Positions 8,904-19,239 of a stretch of 64,000 bases of DNA are shown piece after piece. The notes under the pieces are model-generated. The model made no database searches. It was not told the DNA's origin and saw only the letters and a list, made by a program, of their open reading frames with translations. A program made the translations under genes and the position numbers. How positions within the stretch are numbered: position 1 is the stretch's first letter; each line of letters begins with the position of its first letter. This DNA comes from Mesorhizobium liriopis (GTDB lineage: Bacteria > Pseudomonadota > Alphaproteobacteria > Rhizobiales > Rhizobiaceae): NCBI RefSeq assembly GCF_024053505.1, contig NZ_JAMXQS010000003.1:186001-250000 (forward strand). The letters are read 5' to 3'.

Positions 8904-11840
8904 ATGAAAAAGGGTGATCACCTCTTCCTCGTCGATGGTTCGGGCTACATCTTCCGCGCCTATCACGGCCTGCCGCCGCTGACGCGCAAGTCCGACGGCT
9001 TGCCCGTGGGCGCCGTTGCGGGCTTCTGCAACATGCTGTGGAAGCTGATGGTTTCCGCGCGCGACACGGAAGTGGGCGTGACACCGTCCCACTTCGCGGT
9101 GATCTTCGACTATTCGTCGAAGACATTCCGCAACGAGCTCTACGACCAGTACAAGGCGAACCGCTCGGCCCCGCCGGAAGACCTCGTGCCGCAGTTCGGC
9201 CTGATCCGTGACGCCACCCGCGCCTTCGAGCTGCCTTGCATCGAGATCGAGGGCTTCGAGGCGGACGACCTGATCGCCACCTATTGCCGGCTTGCGACCG
9301 AAGCGGGTGGCGACACCACGATCATTTCCTCCGACAAGGATCTGATGCAGCTCGTGTCGCCCTCGGTCTCCATGTACGACCCGATGAAGGACCGCGAGAT
9401 CCGCGAGCCGGAAGTGATCGAGAAGTGGGGCGTGCCGCCTGCGAAGATGATCGACCTCCAGGCGCTGACCGGCGATTCCATCGACAATGTGCCGGGCGTG
9501 CCGGGCATCGGGCCCAAAACGGCGGCGCAATTGCTCGAAGAATACGGCGATCTCGACACGCTTCTGGAACGGGCGGGCAAGATCAAGCAGCAGAAGCGGC
9601 GCGAGGTCATCATCGCGAATGCCGACAAGGCGCGGCTCTCGCGTGAGCTGGTGCGCCTGCGCACCGACGTGCCGGTGCCTGAAACGCTGGATGAGCTGGT
9701 GCTCCATCCACTGAACGGGCCGAAGCTGATTTCCTTCCTGAAAGCGATGGAGTTCACCGCGCTCACCCGCCGCGTGGCCGACAAGACGGATACCGATCTG
9801 GCTTCCGTCGGTAAGGCGAAGGTCGAGGTGGAGACCGGCGCGGAAGCGCATGGACCCGATCTGGATACAGGCGAGCCTAGGCCCGCGCCCGACAAGGACA
9901 CGAGCTTTCCCGGCGACCGCGCCGGAAAGGTGGAGGGCAAGACCCCGCAGGATCTGGCCAACAAGCGCATCGAGGAGGCGGCGAACAGCAAGATCGACAC
10001 GAGCGCTTATGTGACGATCCGCGATGCCGACACGCTGAAAGAATGGATCGAGCGCGCGAAGGACATCGGCTATGTCGCCTTCGACACCGAAACCACCTCG
10101 CTCGACCCGATGCAGGCGGAGCTTTGCGGCTTCTCGCTCTGCTCGGAACCGGGAGTCGCGGCCTATGTGCCCCTGATCCATAAATCCGGCACGGGCGACC
10201 TCTTGGGAGGCGGGTTGGCGCCCGACCAGATCGATACGCGCACGGCACTCGACCTGCTCAAGCCGCTGCTCGAAGACCCGTCCGTGCTGAAGATCGCGCA
10301 GAACCTCAAATACGATCTCGTGGTGATGAACCGCTACGGGATCGACGTGCGGCCCTTCGACGACACGATGCTGATCTCCTATGTGCTCGACGCCGGCAAG
10401 GGCGGGCACGGCATGGATGTGCTGGCCGAACGCTGGCTCGGGCACCGCACCATCCAGTTCAAGGATGTGGCGGGCACCGGCAAGGCCAAGACCACCTTCG
10501 ACTATGTGCCGATCGACCGCGCCACCGAATATGCGGCCGAAGACGCCGACGTCACCTTACGCCTGTGGCGCGCGCTGAAACCGCGGCTCGTGGCCGATGG
10601 CGTGGTCGCGGTCTATGAGCGGCTCGAACGGCCGCTGGTGCCGGTGTTGGCCCAGATGGAGCAGCGCGGCATCTCGGTCGATCGCCAGACACTGTCACGC
10701 ATCTCGGGCGAGCTCGCGCAAAAGGCGGCGGCGCTGGAAGACGAGATCTACGAGCTTGCCGGCGAGAAGTTTTCGATCGGCAGTCCCAAGCAGCTCGGCG
10801 ACATTCTGTTCGGGCGCATGATGCTGCCGGGCGGGTCCAAGACCAAGACCGGCCAGTGGTCCACCTCGGTGTTCGTGCTGGAAGAGCTGGCGGCGGAAGG
10901 CCATGAACTGCCGCGCAAGATCGTGGACTGGCGCCAGCTCACCAAGCTGAAATCGACTTATACCGATGCGCTGCCCGAATATATCCACCCCGAAACCAAG
11001 CGCGTGCACACCTCTTTCGCGCTTGCCGCGACCACCACGGGCCGACTGTCCTCGTCGGAGCCCAATCTTCAGAACATCCCGATCCGCACCTCGGAGGGAC
11101 GGCGCATCCGCACGGCCTTCGTGGCGGAGCCCGGCAACAAGCTGATCTCGGCCGATTACAGCCAGATCGAGCTGCGCCTGCTTGCCCACATCGCCGATAT
11201 TCCCGAACTCAAGCACGCGTTCGAGAACGGCTTGGACATTCACGCGGCGACCGCCGCCGAAATGTTCGGGTTGGATGTCGAGAAGGTGCCGACCGATGTG
11301 CGGCGTCAGGCCAAGACCATCAATTTCGGCATCATCTATGGCATCTCCGCCTTCGGGCTCGCGACGCGACTGGGGATTAGCCGCGAGGAAGCGGGTGACT
11401 ACATCAAACGCTATTTCGACCGTTTCCCTGGCATCCGCAACTATATCGAAGGCACCAAGAAGCGGGCGCGCGACAGGCTCTATGTTGAGACGATCTTCGG
11501 ACGCCGCGCCTATTATCCCGAGATCAAGGCGTCGAACCCGCAGACCCGCGCCTTCAACGAGCGCGCGGCGATCAACGCGCCGATCCAGGGCTCGGCCGCC
11601 GACATCATCCGCCGCGCGATGATCCGCATGGATGATGCGCTCAAACAGGAAAAGCTCGGCGCGCGCATGCTGTTGCAGGTGCATGACGAACTGATCTTCG
11701 AGGCACCCGAAAAGGAAGTGGACGAGACGATCCGCATCGTGCGCGCGGTGATGGAGGATGCCGCGATGCCGGCGGTGTCGCTGTCCGTGCCGCTGCAGGT
11801 CGATGCGCGGGCGGCGGATAATTGGGACGAGGCGCACTGA
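8904..11840 (+). CDS. polA: DNA polymerase I
   Basis: 978-residue repair and Okazaki-fragment polymerase. Domains in order: 5'-3' exonuclease (about 1-290, starting MKKGDHLFLVDGSGYIFRAY), a charged linker, 3'-5' exonuclease (about 360-560), and family A polymerase (about 580-978). The proofreading site looks active (DTETT at 394-398, plus YAAEDAD). Polymerase motifs are intact, including DYSQIELRLL (Asp751) and QVHDELIFEAP (Asp928, Glu929). I chose ATG 8904; an in-frame ATG at 8868 adds 12 atypical residues. The gene stands alone, divergent from the small RNA candidate and M20 peptidase and convergent with the small gene ending at 11954. Confidence 0.97.
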   Translation: MKKGDHLFLVDGSGYIFRAYHGLPPLTRKSDGLPVGAVAGFCNMLWKLMVSARDTEVGVTPSHFAVIFDYSSKTFRNELYDQYKANRSAPPEDLVPQFGLIRDATRAFELPCIEIEGFEADDLIATYCRLATEAGGDTTIISSDKDLMQLVSPSVSMYDPMKDREIREPEVIEKWGVPPAKMIDLQALTGDSIDNVPGVPGIGPKTAAQLLEEYGDLDTLLERAGKIKQQKRREVIIANADKARLSRELVRLRTDVPVPETLDELVLHPLNGPKLISFLKAMEFTALTRRVADKTDTDLASVGKAKVEVETGAEAHGPDLDTGEPRPAPDKDTSFPGDRAGKVEGKTPQDLANKRIEEAANSKIDTSAYVTIRDADTLKEWIERAKDIGYVAFDTETTSLDPMQAELCGFSLCSEPGVAAYVPLIHKSGTGDLLGGGLAPDQIDTRTALDLLKPLLEDPSVLKIAQNLKYDLVVMNRYGIDVRPFDDTMLISYVLDAGKGGHGMDVLAERWLGHRTIQFKDVAGTGKAKTTFDYVPIDRATEYAAEDADVTLRLWRALKPRLVADGVVAVYERLERPLVPVLAQMEQRGISVDRQTLSRISGELAQKAAALEDEIYELAGEKFSIGSPKQLGDILFGRMMLPGGSKTKTGQWSTSVFVLEELAAEGHELPRKIVDWRQLTKLKSTYTDALPEYIHPETKRVHTSFALAATTTGRLSSSEPNLQNIPIRTSEGRRIRTAFVAEPGNKLISADYSQIELRLLAHIADIPELKHAFENGLDIHAATAAEMFGLDVEKVPTDVRRQAKTINFGIIYGISAFGLATRLGISREEAGDYIKRYFDRFPGIRNYIEGTKKRARDRLYVETIFGRRAYYPEIKASNPQTRAFNERAAINAPIQGSAADIIRRAMIRMDDALKQEKLGARMLLQVHDELIFEAPEKEVDETIRIVRAVMEDAAMPAVSLSVPLQVDARAADNWDEAH

Positions 11841-11900
11841 GGCCTTAGTCTGCCGCACAACGACTCAAACTTCTAAGGTCTGCGCCAGCAGTCCCAACTA

Positions 11901-11940
11901 AAAAACGGCAGCTCGTTTCCGAGACCGCCGCTTTCTTTAT
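11901..11940. terminator. Candidate bidirectional intrinsic terminator between polA and a convergent small gene
   Basis: An imperfect hairpin (CGGC 11906-11909 with GCCG 11927-11930, and CTCG 11912-11915 with CGAG 11920-11923) is flanked by an A-run on the left and CTTTCTTT on the right. That is what a terminator serving both converging transcripts looks like. The stem is interrupted by mismatches, so confidence is moderate. Confidence 0.5.
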
Positions 11941-11953
11941 CGCGGATCAAAGC

Positions 11954-12163
11954 TCAGGCAGGTCTTGTGCCGCCGCCCTTCTTTTCCGCGTCATGGGTGT
12001 GGTGGCTGTCCTTCTCACCGCCGCCGCCCGAAACTTTCGAATGCTGGCGCTGATCGCTGTCGGCCTCGCCCTTCGGCACGTCGAGCGGAGCCTTGGCATT
12101 TTCGTGCGACGCGCCGGGCCCGCCCTGGCGGATGGTCTGGGGTGCCTTGGTGGATGTGCTCAT
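11954..12163 (-). CDS. Small hydrophilic hypothetical protein
   Basis: 69-residue protein, strongly hydrophilic and rich in Gly, Lys, His, Asp and Ser (starts MSTSTKAPQTIRQGG). It has no hydrophobic segment and is predicted disordered. A good ribosome binding site (AGGAG) lies just before the ATG at 12163, and the stop falls close to a likely terminator. A similar hydrophilic gene lies immediately upstream at 12174-12359, leaving a 10-base gap, so the two look like an operon of related or functionally similar proteins. I do not recognise the family; the composition resembles stress-associated hydrophilins, which is only a suggestion. Confidence 0.6.
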   Translation of the reverse strand: MSTSTKAPQTIRQGGPGASHENAKAPLDVPKGEADSDQRQHSKVSGGGGEKDSHHTHDAEKKGGGTRPA

Positions 12164-12173
12164 GGGGCTTCTC

Positions 12174-12359
12174 CTATCGGTCCTGCTGGTGGCCCTGATG
12201 GGTGGTGTTCACCTTGGTGTTGCCCTGCTGGCCCTGCTTGTCGGGATCGGGCGCACCGTGGCTCGCGGCCGAGCCCTGCACGGCTGCGTTCGCCTTTTCG
12301 TCGCCGGTGCCCTTGTGGCTCTGGTTCTCGCTCGGAACGGGTGGTGCCTTGGCAGACAT
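12174..12359 (-). CDS. Small hydrophilic hypothetical protein
   Basis: 61-residue protein rich in Gln, Gly, Asp, Lys and His (starts MSAKAPPVPSENQSHKG, ends QQDR), without hydrophobic stretches and predicted disordered. An AGGAG ribosome binding site precedes the ATG at 12359. It is the first gene of a two-gene unit with the similar protein at 11954-12163. Shared features are the short Ser/Lys/Ala/Pro N terminus and His/Gly/Lys-rich tail, but they are too short for a firm homology claim. Function unknown. Confidence 0.58.
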   Translation of the reverse strand: MSAKAPPVPSENQSHKGTGDEKANAAVQGSAASHGAPDPDKQGQQGNTKVNTTHQGHQQDR

Positions 12360-12495
12360 GGCTTGCTCCTGTTCGGGTTGAGCAAGCTAACCTCGAAGTG
12401 AAACGACGGTTCCCATCGGGAGCGCTTCGCATTTTCGGGAGAAGAATTTCAACAATCTATACGCGCATCAGTTATTACGTCTTTACAACTTAGAG

Positions 12496-14094
12496 ATGCA
12501 TTCGTATCAACCTGCGAATATGCAATCTGAAGGCACATTCCCTGTAACTTTCACAGCCAGCGCGAACAGGGCTCGGTTGGAGTTGACCTGGATCGGCAAG
12601 AACGCGCGACCGCGTCCCGAAACCCGATCATTGCGCGCGCTGGAAAAATTCGGGAAGGAAAACCACGCAGACAACCAGCTCATTTTCGGCGACAATCTGC
12701 TCGCGCTCAAAGCGTTGGCACCGGAATTCCACAACCGCGTCCGCTGCGCCTTCATCGATCCGCCCTACAATACGGGCAGCGCCTTCGAGCATTACGATGA
12801 TGGTCTCGAGCACTCGCTGTGGTTGAGCTTCATGCGCGACCGGATCGAGTTGATCCGCGACCTTCTTTCGCCCGACGGCTCGCTCTGGATCGCGATCGAC
12901 GACCATGAAGGCCATTACCTCAAAGTGCTCTGCGACGAGATCTTCGGGCGGCGCAATTTCGTCGCCAATGTCGTCTGGCAGAAGCGCATCTCTCCCGAAG
13001 CGCGCCTTCAGCTCGGGGCGGCGCATGACACGATCCTCGTCTATGCCAGGGACAAGGCTCGGCTTCGCTTCAACCCGCTGCCGCTCGGTGAAAAACAGCG
13101 CAGGAGTTATCGCAACGCGGATGGTGACAGGCGCGGGCCGTGGGTCTCGACCGATTTCACCGCGCAAGGCTGGCGGCCCAACCAGATGTACCCGATCACC
13201 ACGCCCGCCGGCATCGTGCACCAGCCGCCTTAAGGCCGATGTTGGGCCAATGTCGAGCCGGTCTTCGAACGGCTGAGGGCGGAGGGACGAATCTGGTTCG
13301 GCGCGGAAGGCGATGCGCGTCCGCGGATCAAAAACTTTCTCTCCGAAGCCAAGGGCCTGCGGCCATGGAGCTGGTGGCCGCATGAAGAGGCCGGACACAA
13401 TCAGGAGGCCAAGAAGGAAAGCATCGCGCTTTTCGGCGACGCCCCCTTCGCAACGCCCAAGCCCGAGCGGCTGGTCAAGCGCGTTCTGGAAATCGCGAGC
13501 GATCCGGGCGATCTCGTGCTCGACAGTTTTGCGGGCTCCGGCACCACGGGGGCCGTCGCGCACAAGATGGGCCGTCGCTGGATCATGGTGGAGCATGGCG
13601 CGCACTGCCATTCCCACATCGTACCGCGCATGAGACGCGTGGTGGACGGAAGCGATGCAGGCGGGGTCTCAGGCGAACTCTGCTGGCAGGGCGGTGGCGG
13701 GTTCCAATTATTCGAGCTGGGGCCATCGCTTCTGGAGAAGGATGCGCATGGCCGGCATGTCGTATCTTCCCGCCTGGCCTCGGCGGAACTCGTCGAAGCC
13801 GTGTGCCGGCAATTCGGCTTCACGCCTGAGCCGCAGGGACGGGACCCTTGGCGGCACGGCTCGTCGAGCGAGCGCCAGTTCATCCATGTCGCGCCGCGCA
13901 TGCTGTTTCGCGAGGACCTCCTGCCCTTGAGCGAGGCGCTCGACCCTGACGCGACGCTTCTCGTGGCATGCCTTGCGCATGACACCGATGCGGGCAATTT
14001 TCCCAACCTCGATATCCGCAAGATCCCGCGCGACCTGCCCGACGCGATCGACTGGGCAAAAGACGACTACAGCCTCGCCCTCGCCTTGACGTGA
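12496..14094 (+). pseudogene. Site-specific DNA methyltransferase (beta-class, type III Mod-like), interrupted by one in-frame TAA
   Basis: A single reading frame of 533 codons carries an N6-adenine/N4-cytosine methyltransferase in beta-class order. The catalytic motif FIDPPYNTGS lies early and the SAM-binding motif DSFAGSGTTGAV late, flanked by the typical LTWIGKNARPRPETR and GQGG-like (WQGGGGFQLFELGPS) segments. The codon at 13231-13233 is TAA, in the motif normally read PPKGRCW, so one A-to-T change of a Lys codon AAA would explain it. The frame continues unchanged on both sides. No restriction (res) gene is adjacent, so this was a solitary enzyme. It could be dead, read through, made as two pieces (a reinitiation ATG exists only far downstream, at 13516), or a sequencing error. 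Confidence 0.85.
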
Positions 14095-14141
14095 TCCTGC
14101 CCGCCTGTATCTCCCGCCTCACACATTCGAGGAGAGAGACT

Positions 14142-15128
14142 ATGCGTGAGCGCCCTTTTGGCCGGACCGGCCGTTCCGTCAGCGAGATCGGCTTCGGCGC
14201 CTGGGCCATCGGCGCTTCATGGGGCAGCGTGGATGACCGGGAAAGCCGCGCGGCGCTCAATGCCGCGCTCGATTCTGGCGTGACATTCATCGACACGGCC
14301 GATGTCTATGGCGACGGCCACTCCGAAAAGCTGATCGCGTCCGTGCTGAAGGAACGCGGCGGCGAGCGGCCCTTCGTCGCCACCAAGGCAGGACGTCGCC
14401 TGCCCGAGCAAACCGTGGAAGGCTACAGTGCCGAGAATCTGTCGAACTGGATCGACCGCTCCCTGCAGAACCTCGAAGTGGACACGCTCGACCTCGTCCA
14501 GCTCCATTGCCCGCCGACCGCGCTGTTCTCGCAAAGAGAGGTGTTCGAACGCCTCGACCGGCTGGTGGAAAGCGGCAAGATCCGGAATTACGGCGTCAGC
14601 GTCGAGAAGATCGAGGAGGCCGAAAAGGCGCTCGACTATCCGGGCGTTCAGAGTGTGCAGATCATCTTCAACGCCTTCCGCCAGCGCCCGGCAAAAGAGT
14701 TCTTCGCGCGGGCGCAAGCAGCGCAGGTCGCCGTGATCGCACGCGTGCCGCTAGCCAGCGGGCTCCTGTCTGGCAAGTTCAAGCCGGATACCAGGTTCGA
14801 GGCCGACGACCACCGCCAGTTCAACCGCCATGGCGAGGCTTTCGACGTGGGCGAGACTTTTTCGGGCGTGCCCTATGAGGTCGGCCTCGCCGCCGTCGAG
14901 CGCATCCGTCCGCTGGTCGAGGGCGATGCCACCATGGCTCAGCTCGCGCTGCGCTGGATCCTGATGTTCGACGCCGTGACGGTGGTCATCCCCGGCGCCA
15001 AGAACCCGGCGCAGGCGCAAGGCAATGCGGAAGCGGCCGCCCTGCCCCCGCTCTCGGAAGAAACCATGACAGCCATTCGCCAGATCTACGACGAGGACAT
15101 CGCTCCCCACGTCGAGAACCGCTGGTGA
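14142..15128 (+). CDS. Aldo/keto reductase
   Basis: 328-residue NADPH-dependent oxidoreductase of the AKR superfamily (YajO/TAS-like). The fold's catalytic residues are visible: Asp51 and Tyr56 in FIDTADVYG, Lys in FVATKAGR, and the histidine in VQLHCPP. The cofactor segment PGAKNPAQAQGNAEAA is near the C terminus. I chose ATG 14142, preceded by GGAGAGAG, rather than the in-frame ATG 14091 that overlaps the methyltransferase. The substrate is unknown. It sits alone after the broken methyltransferase and 59 bases before an ABC exporter. Confidence 0.92.
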   Translation: MRERPFGRTGRSVSEIGFGAWAIGASWGSVDDRESRAALNAALDSGVTFIDTADVYGDGHSEKLIASVLKERGGERPFVATKAGRRLPEQTVEGYSAENLSNWIDRSLQNLEVDTLDLVQLHCPPTALFSQREVFERLDRLVESGKIRNYGVSVEKIEEAEKALDYPGVQSVQIIFNAFRQRPAKEFFARAQAAQVAVIARVPLASGLLSGKFKPDTRFEADDHRQFNRHGEAFDVGETFSGVPYEVGLAAVERIRPLVEGDATMAQLALRWILMFDAVTVVIPGAKNPAQAQGNAEAAALPPLSEETMTAIRQIYDEDIAPHVENRW

Positions 15129-15187
15129 GTTGAGCCCCCGTTGAGTAGAATCGTGTTCTGATTCTTCCCCACAGCGCGGCACGAAAT

Positions 15188-16143
<956 letters not shown>

Positions 16144-16147
<4 letters not shown>

Positions 16148-16905
16148 ACTGGCGGGCAGTGGGGGCCATCTACGGATTCGAGATGGCACGCTGGCGGCGC
16201 ACGCTTTTGCAGAGCGTGGTGTCGCCGGTGATTTCGACATCGCTTTATTTCGTGGTTTTCGGCGCGGCCATCGGCTCGGCGATCACAGCCATCGACGGCG
16301 TTTCCTACGGTGCCTATATTGTGCCGGGCCTGGTGATGCTGACGCTGCTCACGCAAAGCATCTCGAACGCCTCCTTCGGCATCTATTTTCCGCGCTTTTC
16401 GGGCACGATCTACGAGATCCTGTCGGCGCCTGTCTCGCCCGTCGAGATCGTGTTGGGCTATGTCGGCGCGGCTGCGACCAAGTCGGTGATCCTGGGCCTG
16501 ATCATCCTTGCAACCGCCTCCCTCTTCGTGCCGCTCAGGATCGACCATCCCTTCGTGATGATCCTGTTCCTGCTCCTGACGGCCGCGACCTTCAGCCTGT
16601 TCGGCTTTCTGATCGGCATCTGGGCGGACGGTTTCGAAAAGCTCCAGCTCGTGCCGCTTCTGATCGTCACCCCGCTGACATTCCTCGGCGGCAGCTTCTA
16701 TTCCATCAAAATGCTCCCGCCCTTCTGGGAAACGGTCAGCCTGTTCAACCCGGTCGTCTATCTCGTCAGCGGCTTCCGCTGGAGCTTCTTCGGCCAATCC
16801 GATGTCGGCGTCGCGATCAGTCTCGCCATGACGGGGCTGTTTCTGGTGCTGTGCCTGGCGACCGTCGCCTGGATATTCAGAACGGGATATCGGCTGAAGG
16901 CATAA
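16144..16905 (+). CDS. ABC-2 type exporter, permease (YadH-like)
   Basis: 253-residue inner-membrane protein with six predicted hydrophobic segments, the ABC-2 membrane fold ([20 protein letters not shown] and [16 protein letters not shown] are family signatures of YadH). It is translationally coupled to the ATPase by an ATGA overlap and forms the membrane half of the exporter. Nothing follows on this strand before the divergent region at 17.9 kb. Confidence 0.93.
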
Positions 16906-17131
16906 GAGCAGGCGGTCATCGCCGGCGAGAAAGCGGCGCAATGAGCAGCTCAAGCAGACATCTTTTTTCGACCAGCGGCGGCACCGGCTCGTGGCGGTCG
17001 AGTTCGATCAGGCGGAGTCGATCTTAAGCTGCGCGGCCTTGCGCTTCTGGCGCGGCGGCTCGGGGCCACATAAGGCTGGAACGGCAGAACACAGCAGGAT
17101 CCGATTGGGGCCGGGTTAGAGAGTTCCCAAG

Positions 17132-17869
17132 TCAGCTGTTTTGAGCGAGGACCGACGGCTCCCATGGAGCGACGGCGTCGCGCAGGCTGTTCCCGCCTCT
17201 CAGACGAAGGTCGAGATCGGCCTCGATATGGTCGAGGTGACGGAGCATCAGATGCGCGGCCTCGTCACCCTCCCCCGCCTTCAGCGCATCGAGGATTTCG
17301 CCGTGATGGGTATGCCCGCAACTCGACGCACCGGATCGGCCATAAAGCGCGATGACGAGCGAAGAGCGGGCCACGAGTTCGGCCAGGAAACGGGCAAGAA
17401 TCGGATTGCCGGCAAATGATGCCAGCACCAAGTGGAAATCGCCCGAAGCCTTGATCTCGGCACGCCGGGCCTGAGGGCCGCGCCGGTCGAGAAAGGCGGC
17501 CTCCGCTTCGAGCTGCGCTGCGATGGTCTCCAGTCCTTCCGCAGTCAGCTGCTCGCAGGCTCGGCGCGCAATGCCGGGCTCGATCGAACGGCGCGCTTCG
17601 AAGATCTGCCGTGCTTCATCCGGGGAAGGCTGCGCGACAAAGGCGCCGCGATTGCGCTCGATGCGGGCAAGCCCCTCATAGGCCAGCATCTGCAGCCCGG
17701 CTCGCGCGACCGTGCGGCTGACCCCGAACAGCGCACCGACTTCCGCTTCATTGAGTTTGGTTCCCGGTGCGAGCCGATGGTCCACGATGGCATCGTGCAA
17801 CCGGTCGCGGATGGCGCGGGCGCGATCCTCGTTGGCAGCGTCGGTGGAGGGGGAAGCGATGAGATTCAT
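17132..17869 (-). CDS. GntR-family regulator, FCD subfamily (block one)
   Basis: 245-residue regulator with an N-terminal winged HTH (about residues 10-75: LHDAIVDHRLAPGTKLNEAEVGALFGVSRTVAR, shown in part) and a C-terminal all-helical FCD effector domain. That domain ends with the metal-site pattern HTHHGEIL and a later MLRHLDHIE. I chose ATG 17869, which has a GGGGGAAG ribosome binding site; a frame start at 17941 is longer but lies inside the operator. It is divergent from the ABC/racemase operon starting at 18128 and probably controls it. It resembles the second GntR-FCD protein at 26084 (SRTVARAGLQMLAYEGL against SRTLARHALAQLASEGL). Confidence 0.92.
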   Translation of the reverse strand: MNLIASPSTDAANEDRARAIRDRLHDAIVDHRLAPGTKLNEAEVGALFGVSRTVARAGLQMLAYEGLARIERNRGAFVAQPSPDEARQIFEARRSIEPGIARRACEQLTAEGLETIAAQLEAEAAFLDRRGPQARRAEIKASGDFHLVLASFAGNPILARFLAELVARSSLVIALYGRSGASSCGHTHHGEILDALKAGEGDEAAHLMLRHLDHIEADLDLRLRGGNSLRDAVAPWEPSVLAQNS

Positions 17870-17934
17870 GTCTTCCCCCGGTTCTAATGCCTGTGGGGAA
17901 AACTGAAAGAGGTCGCCCGCAATCTCCAGCGGAG

Positions 17935-17967
17935 ATTGCATACAATCCTAGCATGAATTGCAAACAA
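17935..17967. promoter_or_regulatory. Candidate GntR operator, two copies of a TTGCATACAA-like site
   Basis: The intergenic region between the GntR gene and the ABC operon holds ATTGCATACAAT (17935-17946), whose ATTG/CAAT ends are inverted repeats. A near copy, ATTGCAAACAA, lies at 17957-17967. The 11-mer TTGCATACAAT recurs exactly at 25970-25980 before the second GntR gene. GntR-FCD proteins commonly bind short palindromes of this kind; the assignment is by position and recurrence. Confidence 0.6.
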
Positions 17968-18127
17968 CGCGCTCAATGCTTGAGCAGCGCGCCCCTTCCG
18001 CCGCCTCTATCCCTTGCACCTCGATTGCTTGGTGGCCTGCAAACCAAGGGTCTGATCAGCCTTGGGCGAAACTGGCACGGAGAATGCAACGGCGGAAGCT
18101 GAGTGACCACATCCTGCGGGAGAGCCG

Positions 18128-19216
18128 ATGTCCAAGGCAGCCGTGATCGACATTGCTTCCGTATCGAAAATCTATGGGCAGACCACGGCGGTAAATGCGA
18201 TCAGCCTGAAGATTCCGGCTGGCACCTATTGCTGCCTGCTTGGCCCCTCGGGCTGCGGCAAGACTTCGACATTGCGCATGATCGCAGGCCATGAGGCGAT
18301 TTCCAGCGGTGACATCCGGCTCGGCAACGCCGTCGTCACCGACCTCCCCCCTGCCCGCCGCGGCACGGCGATGATGTTTCAGTCCTACGCGCTGTTTCCT
18401 CATCTCGACCTCGTCGACAACGTCGCCTTCAGCCTCAAGATGAAGGGCTCACCTAAGGACGAGCGCCGCGCCAGAGCTCTCGAAATGCTGAAGCTGATGC
18501 AGATGGACGCCTATGCGACGCGCCGTCCCGCTCAGCTTTCGGGCGGCCAGCAGCAGCGCGTCGCGCTCGCCCGCGCGCTGATCACCGACCCGGAAGCGCT
18601 ATTGCTCGACGAGCCGCTGTCCGCGCTCGATCCCTTCCTCAAGGTGCGGATGCGCGCCGAACTCAAGAAGCTGCAGAAGAGCCTCGGCATCACCTTCGTC
18701 CATGTCACGCACAGCCAGGAGGAAGCGATGGCGCTCGCCGACCTGATCGTGGTGATGAACAATGGCCGGATCGAGCAGGCCGCGATCCCGCGCACGGTGT
18801 TCGAGCGCCCCGCCACCGCCTTTGTGGCCCGCTTCATGGGCGATCACAACGTGGTCTCGGGCCGGGTAACCGAATGCCGCGACGGTTTGGTTTCCGTTGA
18901 AGTGGCGCAAGGCGGACGCTTCAAGGGCGTCGGAGCCGGAGAGGAGACCGGCGCTCTCGCCGACCTCGCGATCCGCATCGACCATGTCCGTATCGGCGAG
19001 CCCGCCGAGCCCGGCCTCGGCTTCACAGGCACGGTCCAGAACATCGAATATCGCGGTGCCTCGGTGAAGCTTTCCGTGGCCGGCGCCGGGCTCGACGAGT
19101 TCACCGCCATTCTCAGCGACAAGCACTTCTTCGCCCATCCGGTTTCGGTGGGCGATGCGGTGCCGCTTTGCTGGGAGCCGGCCGACAGCATCCTGCTCGG
19201 CCGCCTCGATTCATAA
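18128..19216 (+). CDS. Polyamine/opine-type ABC importer, ATP-binding protein (PotA-like)
   Basis: 362-residue ATPase with Walker A GPSGCGKTS, signature LSGGQQQRV, Walker B LLLDEPLSALDP and H-loop VTHSQEEAMAL. A C-terminal TOBE regulatory domain lies from about residue 245. First gene of the operon divergent from the GntR regulator; the binding protein follows after 23 bases, then two permeases. PotA-family importers move polyamines, opines, iron or related cations. Here the downstream racemase suggests an amino-acid-derived or hydantoin-like substrate, an inference. Confidence 0.92.
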   Translation: MSKAAVIDIASVSKIYGQTTAVNAISLKIPAGTYCCLLGPSGCGKTSTLRMIAGHEAISSGDIRLGNAVVTDLPPARRGTAMMFQSYALFPHLDLVDNVAFSLKMKGSPKDERRARALEMLKLMQMDAYATRRPAQLSGGQQQRVALARALITDPEALLLDEPLSALDPFLKVRMRAELKKLQKSLGITFVHVTHSQEEAMALADLIVVMNNGRIEQAAIPRTVFERPATAFVARFMGDHNVVSGRVTECRDGLVSVEVAQGGRFKGVGAGEETGALADLAIRIDHVRIGEPAEPGLGFTGTVQNIEYRGASVKLSVAGAGLDEFTAILSDKHFFAHPVSVGDAVPLCWEPADSILLGRLDS

Positions 19217-19239
19217 AACAACCAAAGGGGAACCAACCA

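Noticed and set aside
8787-10445. 552-codon minus-strand open frame opposite polA
   Set aside because: Antisense shadow of the exonuclease domains of DNA polymerase I.
12496-13233. Treating the first half of the methyltransferase as a complete 245-residue protein
   Set aside because: It lacks the SAM-binding FxGxG motif, which follows in the same frame after the TAA; annotated as one interrupted gene instead.
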